A stretch of DNA of 14,449 nucleotides from Alphaproteobacteria bacterium (GTDB lineage Bacteria; Pseudomonadota; Alphaproteobacteria; Rickettsiales; JAFLCR01), in assembly GCA_017302755.1 (NCBI GenBank), contig JAFLCR010000031.1:1-14449 (forward strand). The letters run 5' to 3'. The notes below the pieces were generated by a model. It was not told where the DNA came from. It did no database searches and saw nothing but the letters and a program-made list of their open reading frames with translations. Shown here in pieces: positions 7,599-13,994 of the stretch; the stretch's first letter is position 1; the number at the start of each line of letters is the position of its first letter. A program made the position numbers and the translations under genes.

Positions 7599-8302
7599 GC
7601 CGGGTGCGGTTTCTCTGCTTTAATATCCATGGTGGCCGCAGCCTCGACGGGAAACGCGACCTAAGCAGGATTCATGCGCTGATGGAACGGCTGGATATCG
7701 ACATCGGCGTCTTTCAGGAAATGGAAACCAGGTCATCCCGGGGAGGCACGACGGATAGCGTCAGCATACTGGCCGGCGATGGCCGCCCGCACCATCTCCA
7801 CGGCGCAAGCCTGGCCGAAGGCAAGGGGTGGTACGGCAACCTCATCGTCAGCCGGCACCCCATTCTTCGCGGACTGGTGCATAATCTGGAAACAGCGCCA
7901 AGCCTTGAGCCGCGCAATGCCGTGGACGCACTGATCGATACGCCGCTGGGGATTCTTCGCGTGATCGGCACGCATTTATCACTCTCGCTGCTGGAGCGCT
8001 GGTCCGAAGCGCAGAATCTTCTGAGGCTGATTCAGGCAGTGGAAGAAAAGGAGCGTCACCCGCTCTTTCTTATGGGCGACATCAATGAATGGCAATGGCC
8101 GTCTCGGCTGCTGCGCTATCTGAACCGCGCCATGACGCCGCTGTCCTGCAAAAGCACGTTTCCTTCTCTTTTTCCGGTGCTGAAACTGGATCGCGCCTGG
8201 TACGACGCCCCCGGAATAAAAGCCGTCGCCCACCGGCTGGGAGACCGCCAAAGCCGCCTGCTCTCCGACCACTTGCCGCTGATTATAGAAATTGAGAAAT
8301 AG
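7595..8302 (+). CDS. Endonuclease/exonuclease/phosphatase (EEP) family metal-dependent phosphodiesterase
   Basis: The 235-residue protein has the full EEP catalytic set: N10 in CFNIHGG, E42 in VFQEME, H127 in GTHLS, D162 and N164 in GDINEW, and D225/H226 in SDHLPL. It lacks a signal peptide, so a cytoplasmic or membrane-associated place is expected. The start at 7595 overlaps the PLD-family stop by ATGA; the open frame extends further upstream, but only as the out-of-frame reading of the PLD gene. A cardiolipin synthase next to an EEP protein recalls the clsB(ybhO)-ybhP pair of enterobacteria, so a phospholipid or phosphodiester substrate in membrane metabolism is more likely than DNA repair. 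Substrate is not provable from sequence. Confidence 0.88.
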   Translation: MSRVRFLCFNIHGGRSLDGKRDLSRIHALMERLDIDIGVFQEMETRSSRGGTTDSVSILAGDGRPHHLHGASLAEGKGWYGNLIVSRHPILRGLVHNLETAPSLEPRNAVDALIDTPLGILRVIGTHLSLSLLERWSEAQNLLRLIQAVEEKERHPLFLMGDINEWQWPSRLLRYLNRAMTPLSCKSTFPSLFPVLKLDRAWYDAPGIKAVAHRLGDRQSRLLSDHLPLIIEIEK

Positions 8303-8313
8303 GAGAAAACTAA

Positions 8314-8379
8314 ATGATAGAATTTACCCAATGCAGAATAACCATTCTGGCCATAGGATCGCCCCGCAGCTTAGAGTAA
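8314..8379 (+). CDS. Possible 21-residue small ORF with a good ribosome-binding site
   Basis: AGGAG at 8303-8307, immediately after the EEP stop, lies 6 nt before an ATG that opens a 21-codon frame ending in TAA. The peptide is MIEFTQCRITILAIGSPRSL plus a final E; it matches no family I recognise. The AGGAG may be chance. The rest of 8303-8476 has only weak hairpins (8334-8349 CAGAAT/ATTCTG and 8407-8424 CTGCCC/GGGCAG), which may together end the plus-strand operon without a clear T tract. Confidence 0.2.
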   Translation: MIEFTQCRITILAIGSPRSLE

Positions 8380-8476
8380 AGCCGAATCACTTCACTGGAT
8401 GCTATTCTGCCCAACCAAGGGCAGTTCTACTTACGCCGGGAACACAATTGGGTGCAGGAGTGTAGTAATCTGCAGC

Positions 8477-8794
8477 TTAGTTGCGCACTTCGCCGCCTGC
8501 TTCTATCCAGGCTGAAAGCCCCCCTTCAAGGTTATAAACGTCGATATCCGGGAATGCAGACAGCAGTTTCTGGCATGCGGTCGCGCCGCGTTTACCGGCG
8601 AGGCAGTGAATCACCAGCTTTTTCCTTTTCACAAGCGGGATGCCTTCAGGCAGGAATTGTGAGAGTGGCGCCAGTGTCGCGCCTGGAATTCGTGCTTCAG
8701 CGTGCTCGTTCGCTTCGCGTACATCAACAAGCACAGCCTCGTCTTTTTCGAGCCAGGATTTCAGAGTTTTCGCATCGACTGAATGCATGGGCAT
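8477..8794 (-). CDS. Single-domain rhodanese (sulfurtransferase), similar to the N-terminal half of YgaP
   Basis: The 105-residue protein is one rhodanese domain. VLVDVREANEH at 21-31, ARIPGATLAPLS at 34-45 and the active-site loop HCLAGKRG with C64 are visible; GGLSAWIEAGG closes the fold. The APLS and CxAGKR wording resembles the rhodanese half of E. coli YgaP. It would carry sulfane sulfur as a persulfide on C64 and pass it to a thiol acceptor in the cytosol. The ATG at 8794 is chosen because AAGG lies about 8-9 nt upstream; an internal ATG at 8788 is possible. It follows the ArsR-family gene on the same strand after 52 bp that contain a second repressor-like palindrome, so it probably has its own regulated promoter. 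Confidence 0.92.
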   Translation of the reverse strand: MPMHSVDAKTLKSWLEKDEAVLVDVREANEHAEARIPGATLAPLSQFLPEGIPLVKRKKLVIHCLAGKRGATACQKLLSAFPDIDVYNLEGGLSAWIEAGGEVRN

Positions 8795-8806
8795 GATGTT
8801 AACCTT

Positions 8807-8822
8807 ATTAGTATAATCTAAT
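8807..8822. promoter_or_regulatory. Operator candidate of the ArsR/SqrR-type repressor at the rhodanese promoter
   Basis: ATTAG-TATAAT-CTAAT is a perfect 5-bp inverted repeat with a 6-nt centre. It matches the palindrome at 9180-9195 in 13 of 16 positions. It lies 12 nt before the rhodanese ATG, inside AT-rich sequence containing TATA elements of a likely -10 box. Binding by the neighbouring repressor is inferred from this repetition and from the AT-rich palindromic sites known for the family. Confidence 0.65.
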
Positions 8823-8846
8823 ATTTTTATTCTAGTTCAGCTTTTA

Positions 8847-9167
8847 TTATTTGTCTTTGCGATAGATCAAATACAGCGTCGATAAAATAGCTTCTACTTC
8901 GGGATTGGCAATGCGATAGTAGACCATCTGGCCTTTCTTTTCCGTGGAAACCAAGCCCTGCTCACGCATTTTTGCTAAGTGCTGAGAAAGGGCAGATTGA
9001 GATAAATCAACCAATTTATTCAAATCACCGACGCAAAGCGGGCTTTTGACCAAATGGCACAGAATCATAAGCCTTCTAGGGTTGGAAAGCAGCTTAAGCA
9101 TGGCTGCGGCTTCTTCAGCGCAGCAACGCATAACTTCAATTGGGTGCAGTTGCGGGGGTGCGGGCAT
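8847..9167 (-). CDS. ArsR-family repressor of the BigR/SqrR/YgaV (sulfide/persulfide-sensing) type
   Basis: From the chosen start at 9167 the protein has 106 residues and one winged helix-turn-helix: MLKLLSNPRRLMILCHLV, recognition region LNKLVDLSQSALSQHLAKM at 49-67, wing EKKGQMVYYRI. SQSALSQHL is typical of the BigR/SqrR/YgaV branch, whose members sense reactive sulfur through a cysteine pair. C37 sits where the first sensing cysteine is expected. Other cysteines are C15, C16 and C45. The C-terminal cysteine expected after the final LY is absent (IYRKDK). The arsenic-type ELCVCDL metal site is also absent. Starts at 9176 or 9197 are possible; none has a Shine-Dalgarno sequence, and 9197 would place the operator in the coding region. 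It is divergent from the RND adaptor and upstream of the rhodanese. Confidence 0.85.
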   Translation of the reverse strand: MPAPPQLHPIEVMRCCAEEAAAMLKLLSNPRRLMILCHLVKSPLCVGDLNKLVDLSQSALSQHLAKMREQGLVSTEKKGQMVYYRIANPEVEAILSTLYLIYRKDK

Positions 9168-9169
9168 GA

Positions 9170-9197
9170 TTGACATTATATTAGTATATGCTAACAT
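9170..9197 (+). promoter_or_regulatory. Promoter for the RND adaptor operon
   Basis: A perfect -35 TTGACA at 9170-9175 and TAACAT at 9192-9197 are separated by 16 nt. The palindrome at 9180-9195 fills the spacer and touches the -10, so a bound repressor would block polymerase. The start would lie near 9204, about 20 nt before the adaptor ATG. Confidence 0.6.
9180..9195. promoter_or_regulatory. Shared operator between the repressor gene and the RND operon
   Basis: ATTAG-TATATG-CTAAC is a near-perfect inverted repeat lying between the divergent genes. It differs at three positions from the site at 8807-8822. It overlaps the plus-strand promoter spacer and the minus-strand -10, so a single bound dimer could control both directions, including autoregulation. 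Confidence 0.65.
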
Positions 9198-9221
9198 AAA
9201 AGAAATTCAGCTTTGGGTCAA
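9193..9221 (-). promoter_or_regulatory. Promoter for the ArsR-family repressor
   Basis: Read on the minus strand, TTGACC (9221-9216), 17 nt and TATGTT (9198-9193) form a sigma-70-like promoter. Its -10 overlaps the operator, as expected for an autoregulated repressor. A start near 9187 leaves a very short leader to 9176 or 9167. Confidence 0.45.
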
Positions 9222-9224
9222 GTC

Positions 9225-10172
9225 ATGATATATCGAGCCCTGTTCCTTCTTTTCCTGGCCCATGCCGCAGCGGCGGAAGACTATGTCGTGAAGGCCGTTC
9301 AGGCGACGGATCTCAAGCCCGTGGCCGCGGTGGTGGAAAGCGTGCATCACAGCTTTGCCCGCACCCGCATCGGCGGCACGATCGACGGGCTTGCGGTGGA
9401 CGAAGGTTCGCATGTCGAACGCGGTCAGGTGATGGCTATCGTCGTTGACCCCAAGCAACCGCTCGAGATCGACGCCATGGACGCCCGCATCCGCAGCCAG
9501 GAGCATGAACGCGACCTCGCGGCGCTGGAAAAAAAACGCTATGGCAGCCTCACCGTCGGCTCGGTGGTGAGTCAGGCGAAGCTCGATGAGGTGAACACAA
9601 GGCTGCGCGTGCTGGAAACCAGCATCGCCGCGCTGAAGGCGCAGCGCGCCGCGACGGTGGAGCATCGCGGCGAGGGCAAAGTTCTGGCCCCGCTCGCCGG
9701 CAGAGTGCTGAAGGTGCCGGTCACGAACGGCAGCGTCGTCATGCCCGGCGACGTGGTGGCGGAGATTGCAGTGGACGGCTTTATCCTTCGCCTGAGCATT
9801 CCTGAGCGCCACGCCCGCTTCCTCAAGCAGGGCGGCGAAGTGCGCCTTGGCGCCCGCGAGGAAGGCGGCGAAAACCTCACCGGCACGATCCAGAAACTCT
9901 ATCCCAAGTTGGAGGAGGGCCGCGTCATCGCCGACGTGGCGGTGGAAAAACTTGAGGATTTCTTCATCGGCGCGCGCCGTACTGCCTATATCGCCACCTC
10001 TAGCCGCAAAGCGTTTGTGATTCCTGAAAGCTATCTCATCCGCCGGCATGGCCTCACCTATGTCCGCCTGAAAGACGGCGGCGATATCGTGGTGCAGACC
10101 GGCCTTGCCTCCCCGGAAGGGGTGGAGATTCTCTCCGGCATCAATGACGGCGACATTCTGGTAACGCCATGA
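9225..10172 (+). CDS. RND efflux periplasmic adaptor (HlyD/MexA-type membrane fusion protein)
   Basis: The 315-residue protein starts with a signal peptide (MIYRALFLLFLAHAAAA, cleavage probably before ED). No lipobox cysteine is present, so it is not a lipoprotein. The lipoyl half-motif GTIDGLAVDEGSHVERGQVMA lies near 50-71. An alpha-hairpin of about 60 residues follows, then the second lipoyl half VLAPLAGRVLKVPVTNGSVV, a beta-barrel and a membrane-proximal end (EGVEILSGINDGDILV). It would link the inner-membrane permease to an outer-membrane channel. The hairpin is short compared with AcrA. The ATG at 9225 is chosen because the signal peptide begins there; an in-frame TTG at 9213 is the alternative. 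It overlaps the permease gene by ATGA. Confidence 0.9.
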   Translation: MIYRALFLLFLAHAAAAEDYVVKAVQATDLKPVAAVVESVHHSFARTRIGGTIDGLAVDEGSHVERGQVMAIVVDPKQPLEIDAMDARIRSQEHERDLAALEKKRYGSLTVGSVVSQAKLDEVNTRLRVLETSIAALKAQRAATVEHRGEGKVLAPLAGRVLKVPVTNGSVVMPGDVVAEIAVDGFILRLSIPERHARFLKQGGEVRLGAREEGGENLTGTIQKLYPKLEEGRVIADVAVEKLEDFFIGARRTAYIATSSRKAFVIPESYLIRRHGLTYVRLKDGGDIVVQTGLASPEGVEILSGINDGDILVTP

Positions 10173-13100
10173 ATACCCATTCCCTCAGCGGCGGGTTCAC
10201 GCGCTTCTTCATCCGCTCGCCGCTGACGCCGCTTTTGCTCGGCGCGGTCTTTATCGTAGGGCTGTTAGCGCTCGTGAATCTTCCGCGCGAGGAGGAGCCA
10301 CAGATCAGTGTGCCGATGGTCGATATTTTTGTACGCGCCGATGGGCTCAAGGCGCGCGACGCCGAGGAGTTGGTCACTAAACCGTTGGAAGTCATCATCA
10401 AGGCCATTCCCGGGGTCGAGCACGTCTATTCCCAGACCGAGGACGGCCAGACGGTGGTGACGGCGCGGTTCTATGTCGGGTCCAACGCCGACGATGCCGT
10501 GCTAAGGGTGCATGACCGCATCCGCTCCCATCTCCCGGAGATTCCTTACGGCATTACGATGCCGGTGATTGTCGGAAAGGGCATTGACGACGTGGCGATC
10601 CTGGTACTTACCCTGTCGCCCAAGCCTGAAGCGGCCATGCGCTGGGACGATGTGGGGCTGTACCAGCTCGCCCTCCAGCTTCAAGAGGAGCTGATCAAAA
10701 TCGAGGATATCGGCGTCAGCGCCGTTATTGGCGGCCGGCCACAGCAGCTTCGCATCGAGCCACTACCGGAAAAACTATCGCTGTACGGCGTCACGCTGAA
10801 CCAGTTGGTGGACAAGGTTCAACACGCCAACCGCACGTTTCCTGGCGGACTGGTGCGCAACGCCGATCGAAGCTTCGTCGTGGATGCGGGGCGCACGCTG
10901 CAAAGCGTCTCCGATATCGGCTTGCTGCTGGTCGCCACGCGCGACGGGCGGCCCGTCTATTTGAAGGATGTGGCGCATATCACCGCGAGCGGCAAGCCGC
11001 TGGAACAACGCGCTTGGTTCATGGATAAGAACGGCGAGGCCGTGCCCGCCGTCAGCCTCTCGCTCGCGAAGCGCCCCGGAGCGAACGCGGTGACGATCGC
11101 CGGGGAAGTGCGGCAGCGGCTGAAACTGCTGAAAGGCAAGTTGCTGCCGGAAGAGGTCGATGTCACCATCACCCGCGATTACGGCAAGACGGCGAGCGAG
11201 AAATCCAACCGCCTGCTGGAAGACCTGCTCGGCGCGACGATCTCGGTGATCGTGCTGGTGAGCCTTGCCATCGGCTGGCGTGAGGGCATGGTGGTGCTGT
11301 TCGTGATTCCCGCCACGATTCTCGCCACGCTTTTCATCGCGTGGATCATGGATTTCACCATCAACCGCGTGAGCCTGTTCGCGCTGATATTCTCAATCGG
11401 CATTCTGGTGGACGACGCCATCGTCTTCACCGAAAATATCGTGCGCCGCTGGCGCGCCGCGCCGGATGAGGACGCCGTGGAAACAGCCATCGCCGCCGTG
11501 GTGGAAGTCGGCAATCCCACGATCATGGCGACGTTCACCATCATTGCCGCCCTGCTGCCCATGCTGTTCGTGAGCGGGTTGATGGGGCCGTATATGAGCC
11601 CCATTCCCATCAACGCCTCGGTGGCCATGTTCCTTTCGCTGCTGGTGGCGTTCACGGTCGTGCCCTGGCTGCTGCTGAAATTCCGCAAAGGCGTTGGCCG
11701 AGGCCATCGCAGCCGGATGGAAGCCTATCTGGACGCGCTCTACCGCCGCTTCGCCACGCCCGTCATCACGAATCGCCGCAAGGCCAAGCACTTCCTGCAG
11801 GCAGTGGCCGGTGCGACGCTGCTCGCCTGCCTGCTCTTCGCCACCAAGAGCGTGACGGTGAAGATGCTGCCTTTCGATAACAAATCTGAACTCATCGTAC
11901 AGGCAGATCTGCCGGAAGGCTCGACGCTGGAGACCACCGACCGCGCTTTGCGTGAGATCGCGGCTTCGCTCAAAACCTTGCCTGAGCTTCAGAACATGCA
12001 GCTCTACGCCGGCATTGCCGCTCCGTTTAATTTCAACGGGCTGGTGCGTCACAGCTATCTGCGCGGCAAGCCGGAGCTGGGCGAGGCGCAGATCAACCTA
12101 GTGGATAAATCCGAGCGCAGCCGTGCGAGCCACGCCATCGCACTGGAAGTAAGAAGGAAAATCCAGGCGTTGCCCATGCCGGAGGGCACGGTGCTGAAAG
12201 TGCTGGAAGTGCCGCCCGGACCGCCGGTGCTTGCCACGCTGCTCGCCGAGATCTACGGCCCCACGCCGGAGATCCGCCGTGCCGTGGCGTTAAAAGTGAA
12301 AGAGGCGTTTAGAAGCGTCGATTACGTCACCGATATCGACGACTCCTTCGGTGTGCCCGCCCCGCGCGCCCGCATCCTGATCGATCAGGAAAAGCTCGAG
12401 TATTACGGCGTCGAGGAAGAGGCGGTGTACGATACGATTCAGGCGCTTCTTGGAAGCATGCGCGTGGGCTATTCGCATCGCGGCGGCGGCACGTATCCGC
12501 TCGAACTCAGTGTCGAGCTGCCCAAGGATGCGCGCAGCCTGAACGAAACCCTCCTCACCACGCCAGTTCCTTCGCGCGGCGGTGTGGTGGAACTGGGGGA
12601 CGTGGTGCGGGTGGAATATGAGACCGCCTCCCACCCCATCTTTCGCCATAACGGCTACAACGCCGACATGGTGATGGCCGAACTGGCGGGAAGGTTCGAA
12701 GCGCCGATTTACGGCATGCTCGATGTCGAGGCAGCGCTGGAGAAAATCCAATGGGGCGATGTGCCCAAGCCAACCGTGAAATTCCACGGTCAGCCGCTCG
12801 ATGAATCGAAGCCAACCCTGCTCTGGGATGGCGAATGGGAAATCACCTACGTCACTTTCCGCGACATGGGCGCGGCCTTCGGTGTGGCGATTCTAGGCAT
12901 TTACGCGCTGCTGGTAGCGCAGTTCCGCAGCTTCCGCACGCCCATCGTGATCCTGGTGCCGGTGCCGCTGGTGCTGCTCGGCATCATCCTCGGCCACTGG
13001 CTGTTCTCCGCCGCGTTCACCGCCACTTCCATGATCGGCATGATCGCATTGGCGGGCATCGTGGTGCGCAATTCCCTGCTGCTGGTGGAGTTCATCCGCC

Positions 13101-13333
13101 ACCGCCTGGACACGGGCGAAGCGCTGCAGACCGCGCTGCTCGAAGCCGGGGCGACGCGCATCACCCCCATCCTGCTCACGGCCCTGGCCGCGATGATCGG
13201 CGCGCTGTTCATGTTCTCCGACCCGATTTTTCAGGGATTGGCGATCTCGCTCTTCTTCGGCCTCATGTCTTCCACCGCGCTGACGCTGCTGGCGATTCCG
13301 GCAGTCTATGTGGTGGCAAAAACCAGAACTTAA
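10169..13333 (+). CDS. RND efflux permease, inner-membrane (AcrB/acriflavin-resistance type)
   Basis: The 1054-residue protein has the usual RND length and layout: one N-terminal span (about 20-37), a large periplasmic loop, spans 2-6, a second half opening with a span near 570, another periplasmic loop and a final group of spans. The proton-relay pair D415-D416 is visible in SIGILVDDAIVFTENIV of TM4. The TM10 residue equivalent to AcrB K940 appears to be R967 in GIVVRNSLLLVEF. No heavy-metal (CusA-like) methionine set was recognised. Export of a small organic or sulfur-related compound by proton antiport is therefore more likely than metal export; the substrate is unknown. It overlaps the adaptor by 4 nt. 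No outer-membrane factor gene is in the cluster, so a TolC-like protein elsewhere would be needed. Confidence 0.93.
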   Translation: MNTHSLSGGFTRFFIRSPLTPLLLGAVFIVGLLALVNLPREEEPQISVPMVDIFVRADGLKARDAEELVTKPLEVIIKAIPGVEHVYSQTEDGQTVVTARFYVGSNADDAVLRVHDRIRSHLPEIPYGITMPVIVGKGIDDVAILVLTLSPKPEAAMRWDDVGLYQLALQLQEELIKIEDIGVSAVIGGRPQQLRIEPLPEKLSLYGVTLNQLVDKVQHANRTFPGGLVRNADRSFVVDAGRTLQSVSDIGLLLVATRDGRPVYLKDVAHITASGKPLEQRAWFMDKNGEAVPAVSLSLAKRPGANAVTIAGEVRQRLKLLKGKLLPEEVDVTITRDYGKTASEKSNRLLEDLLGATISVIVLVSLAIGWREGMVVLFVIPATILATLFIAWIMDFTINRVSLFALIFSIGILVDDAIVFTENIVRRWRAAPDEDAVETAIAAVVEVGNPTIMATFTIIAALLPMLFVSGLMGPYMSPIPINASVAMFLSLLVAFTVVPWLLLKFRKGVGRGHRSRMEAYLDALYRRFATPVITNRRKAKHFLQAVAGATLLACLLFATKSVTVKMLPFDNKSELIVQADLPEGSTLETTDRALREIAASLKTLPELQNMQLYAGIAAPFNFNGLVRHSYLRGKPELGEAQINLVDKSERSRASHAIALEVRRKIQALPMPEGTVLKVLEVPPGPPVLATLLAEIYGPTPEIRRAVALKVKEAFRSVDYVTDIDDSFGVPAPRARILIDQEKLEYYGVEEEAVYDTIQALLGSMRVGYSHRGGGTYPLELSVELPKDARSLNETLLTTPVPSRGGVVELGDVVRVEYETASHPIFRHNGYNADMVMAELAGRFEAPIYGMLDVEAALEKIQWGDVPKPTVKFHGQPLDESKPTLLWDGEWEITYVTFRDMGAAFGVAILGIYALLVAQFRSFRTPIVILVPVPLVLLGIILGHWLFSAAFTATSMIGMIALAGIVVRNSLLLVEFIRHRLDTGEALQTALLEAGATRITPILLTALAAMIGALFMFSDPIFQGLAISLFFGLMSSTALTLLAIPAVYVVAKTRT

Positions 13334-13347
13334 GGAAAGGAAAGCCT

Positions 13348-13560
13348 ATGTCCATCGACCGCATTGTTCTCGCCTTCGCGGGCAGCGTCGTGCTTATCTC
13401 GCTGCTGTTCGCGCACCTGCATTCCGCCAACTGGCTGTGGCTGACCGCCTTTGTGGGGGCGAACATGCTCCAGGCTGCGTTCACCGGCTTCTGCCCGCTG
13501 GCGATCATTCTCAAGAAGCTCGGCGTGAAACCGGGCGCCGCTTTTTTTACTCAATCCTGA
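13348..13560 (+). CDS. DUF2892 small membrane protein, similar to the C-terminal half of YgaP
   Basis: The 70-residue protein has two membrane segments (about 6-22 and 28-46) and then GANMLQAAFTGFCPLAIILKKLG, which resembles the membrane domain of E. coli YgaP, including the GFC cysteine (C49). GGAAAGG at 13334-13340 gives a good ribosome-binding site 7 nt before the ATG, 14 nt after the permease stop, so it is in the same operon. In YgaP this domain is fused to a rhodanese; here the rhodanese is separate at 8477-8794. The role is unknown; a membrane partner in sulfane-sulfur or thiocyanate handling is suggested by family context. Confidence 0.85.
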   Translation: MSIDRIVLAFAGSVVLISLLFAHLHSANWLWLTAFVGANMLQAAFTGFCPLAIILKKLGVKPGAAFFTQS

Positions 13561-13579
13561 TCCTGAAAGGAGACCTGTC

Positions 13580-13759
13580 ATGGCCTGCAACGTAGGAAAT
13601 ACCGACCGAATCCTCCGGATTCTCGTGGGACTTGCCATCATCGTGGCCGGGCTCGTGTTTGAGAACTGGCTCGGCGCGGTGGGCGTCATTCTTGTCATCA
13701 CGGGGCTTATCCGCTGGTGTCCTGCCTATCTGCCGTTCGGCATCCGCACCAATCATTAA
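13580..13759 (+). CDS. DUF2892 small membrane protein (second copy)
   Basis: The 59-residue protein has the common short DUF2892 form: NVGNTDRILRILVGLAIIVAGL, then a second hydrophobic segment and the ending LIRWCPAYLPFGI. Cysteines are C3 and C47. A strong ribosome-binding site (GAAAGGAG at 13565-13572) lies 7 nt before the ATG, 19 nt after the preceding stop. It differs from the first DUF2892 protein too much to be a recent duplicate. It closes the operon. Such proteins are often found with rhodanese and thiol-redox genes, but no activity is established from the sequence. Confidence 0.85.
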   Translation: MACNVGNTDRILRILVGLAIIVAGLVFENWLGAVGVILVITGLIRWCPAYLPFGIRTNH

Positions 13760-13800
13760 AATTTGAGGGAAAAACTCGCCCCACATGTGCGGTGGATAGC

Positions 13801-13829
13801 GAAAAAGCCAGGAAACAGCCATCCTGGCT
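13801..13829 (-). terminator. Rho-independent terminator for tRNA-Gln
   Basis: AGCCAGGA (13806-13813) and TCCTGGCT (13822-13829) form an 8-bp stem with an 8-nt loop. On the minus strand it is followed by TTTTT (13802-13806), about 40 nt past the tRNA 3' end. There is no T tract on the plus strand, so it may only weakly end the RND operon. Confidence 0.65.
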
Positions 13830-13867
13830 GTGTCTCTGGTAAAACCCAAGTTAGAACCTGAAAATCT

Positions 13868-13942
13868 TGGCTGGGGCGCCAGGGATCGAACCTGGGAATG
13901 ACGGAATCAAAATCCGTTGCCTTACCGCTTGGCTACGCCCCA
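13868..13942 (-). tRNA. tRNA-Gln (anticodon TTG)
   Basis: On the minus strand the sequence folds as a cloverleaf of 75 nt including an encoded CCA. The acceptor stem pairs TGGGGCG with CGCCCCA; the anticodon stem-loop is ACGGA-TTTTGAT-TCCGT, with TTG at the anticodon position; the T arm is CCAGG-TTCGATC-CCTGG. The D arm contains AGCCAAGCGGTAAGGC. The U1-A72 end pair is usual for bacterial tRNA-Gln. Confidence 0.95.
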
Positions 13943-13952
13943 TCCGACTCGT

Positions 13953-13981
13953 TACCTAGCAGCATGGCCGGGTAGATGCAA
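13953..13981 (-). promoter_or_regulatory. Promoter candidate for tRNA-Gln
   Basis: On the minus strand TTGCAT (13981-13976), 17 nt and TAGGTA (13958-13953) form a sigma-70-like promoter with a start near 13946, just before the tRNA 5' end at 13942. It lies in the 52-nt gap after the cutA-like stop. Confidence 0.4.
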
Positions 13982-13994
13982 GAAGTGGCAGGAA

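Noticed and set aside
8847..9167. Arsenic or other metal-sensing ArsR/SmtB
   Set aside because: The ELCVCDL-type metal site is absent (only PLCVGDL), there are no arsenic resistance genes, and the rhodanese/DUF2892 neighbours point to sulfur sensing.
9207..10049. Minus-strand frame opposite the RND adaptor
   Set aside because: Antisense shadow of a gene with signal peptide and lipoyl motifs; it would also run through the regulated divergent promoter.
13868..13942. tRNA-Gln as an integration site of a mobile element
   Set aside because: No integrase gene and no repeated tRNA 3' end sequence is seen in the window.
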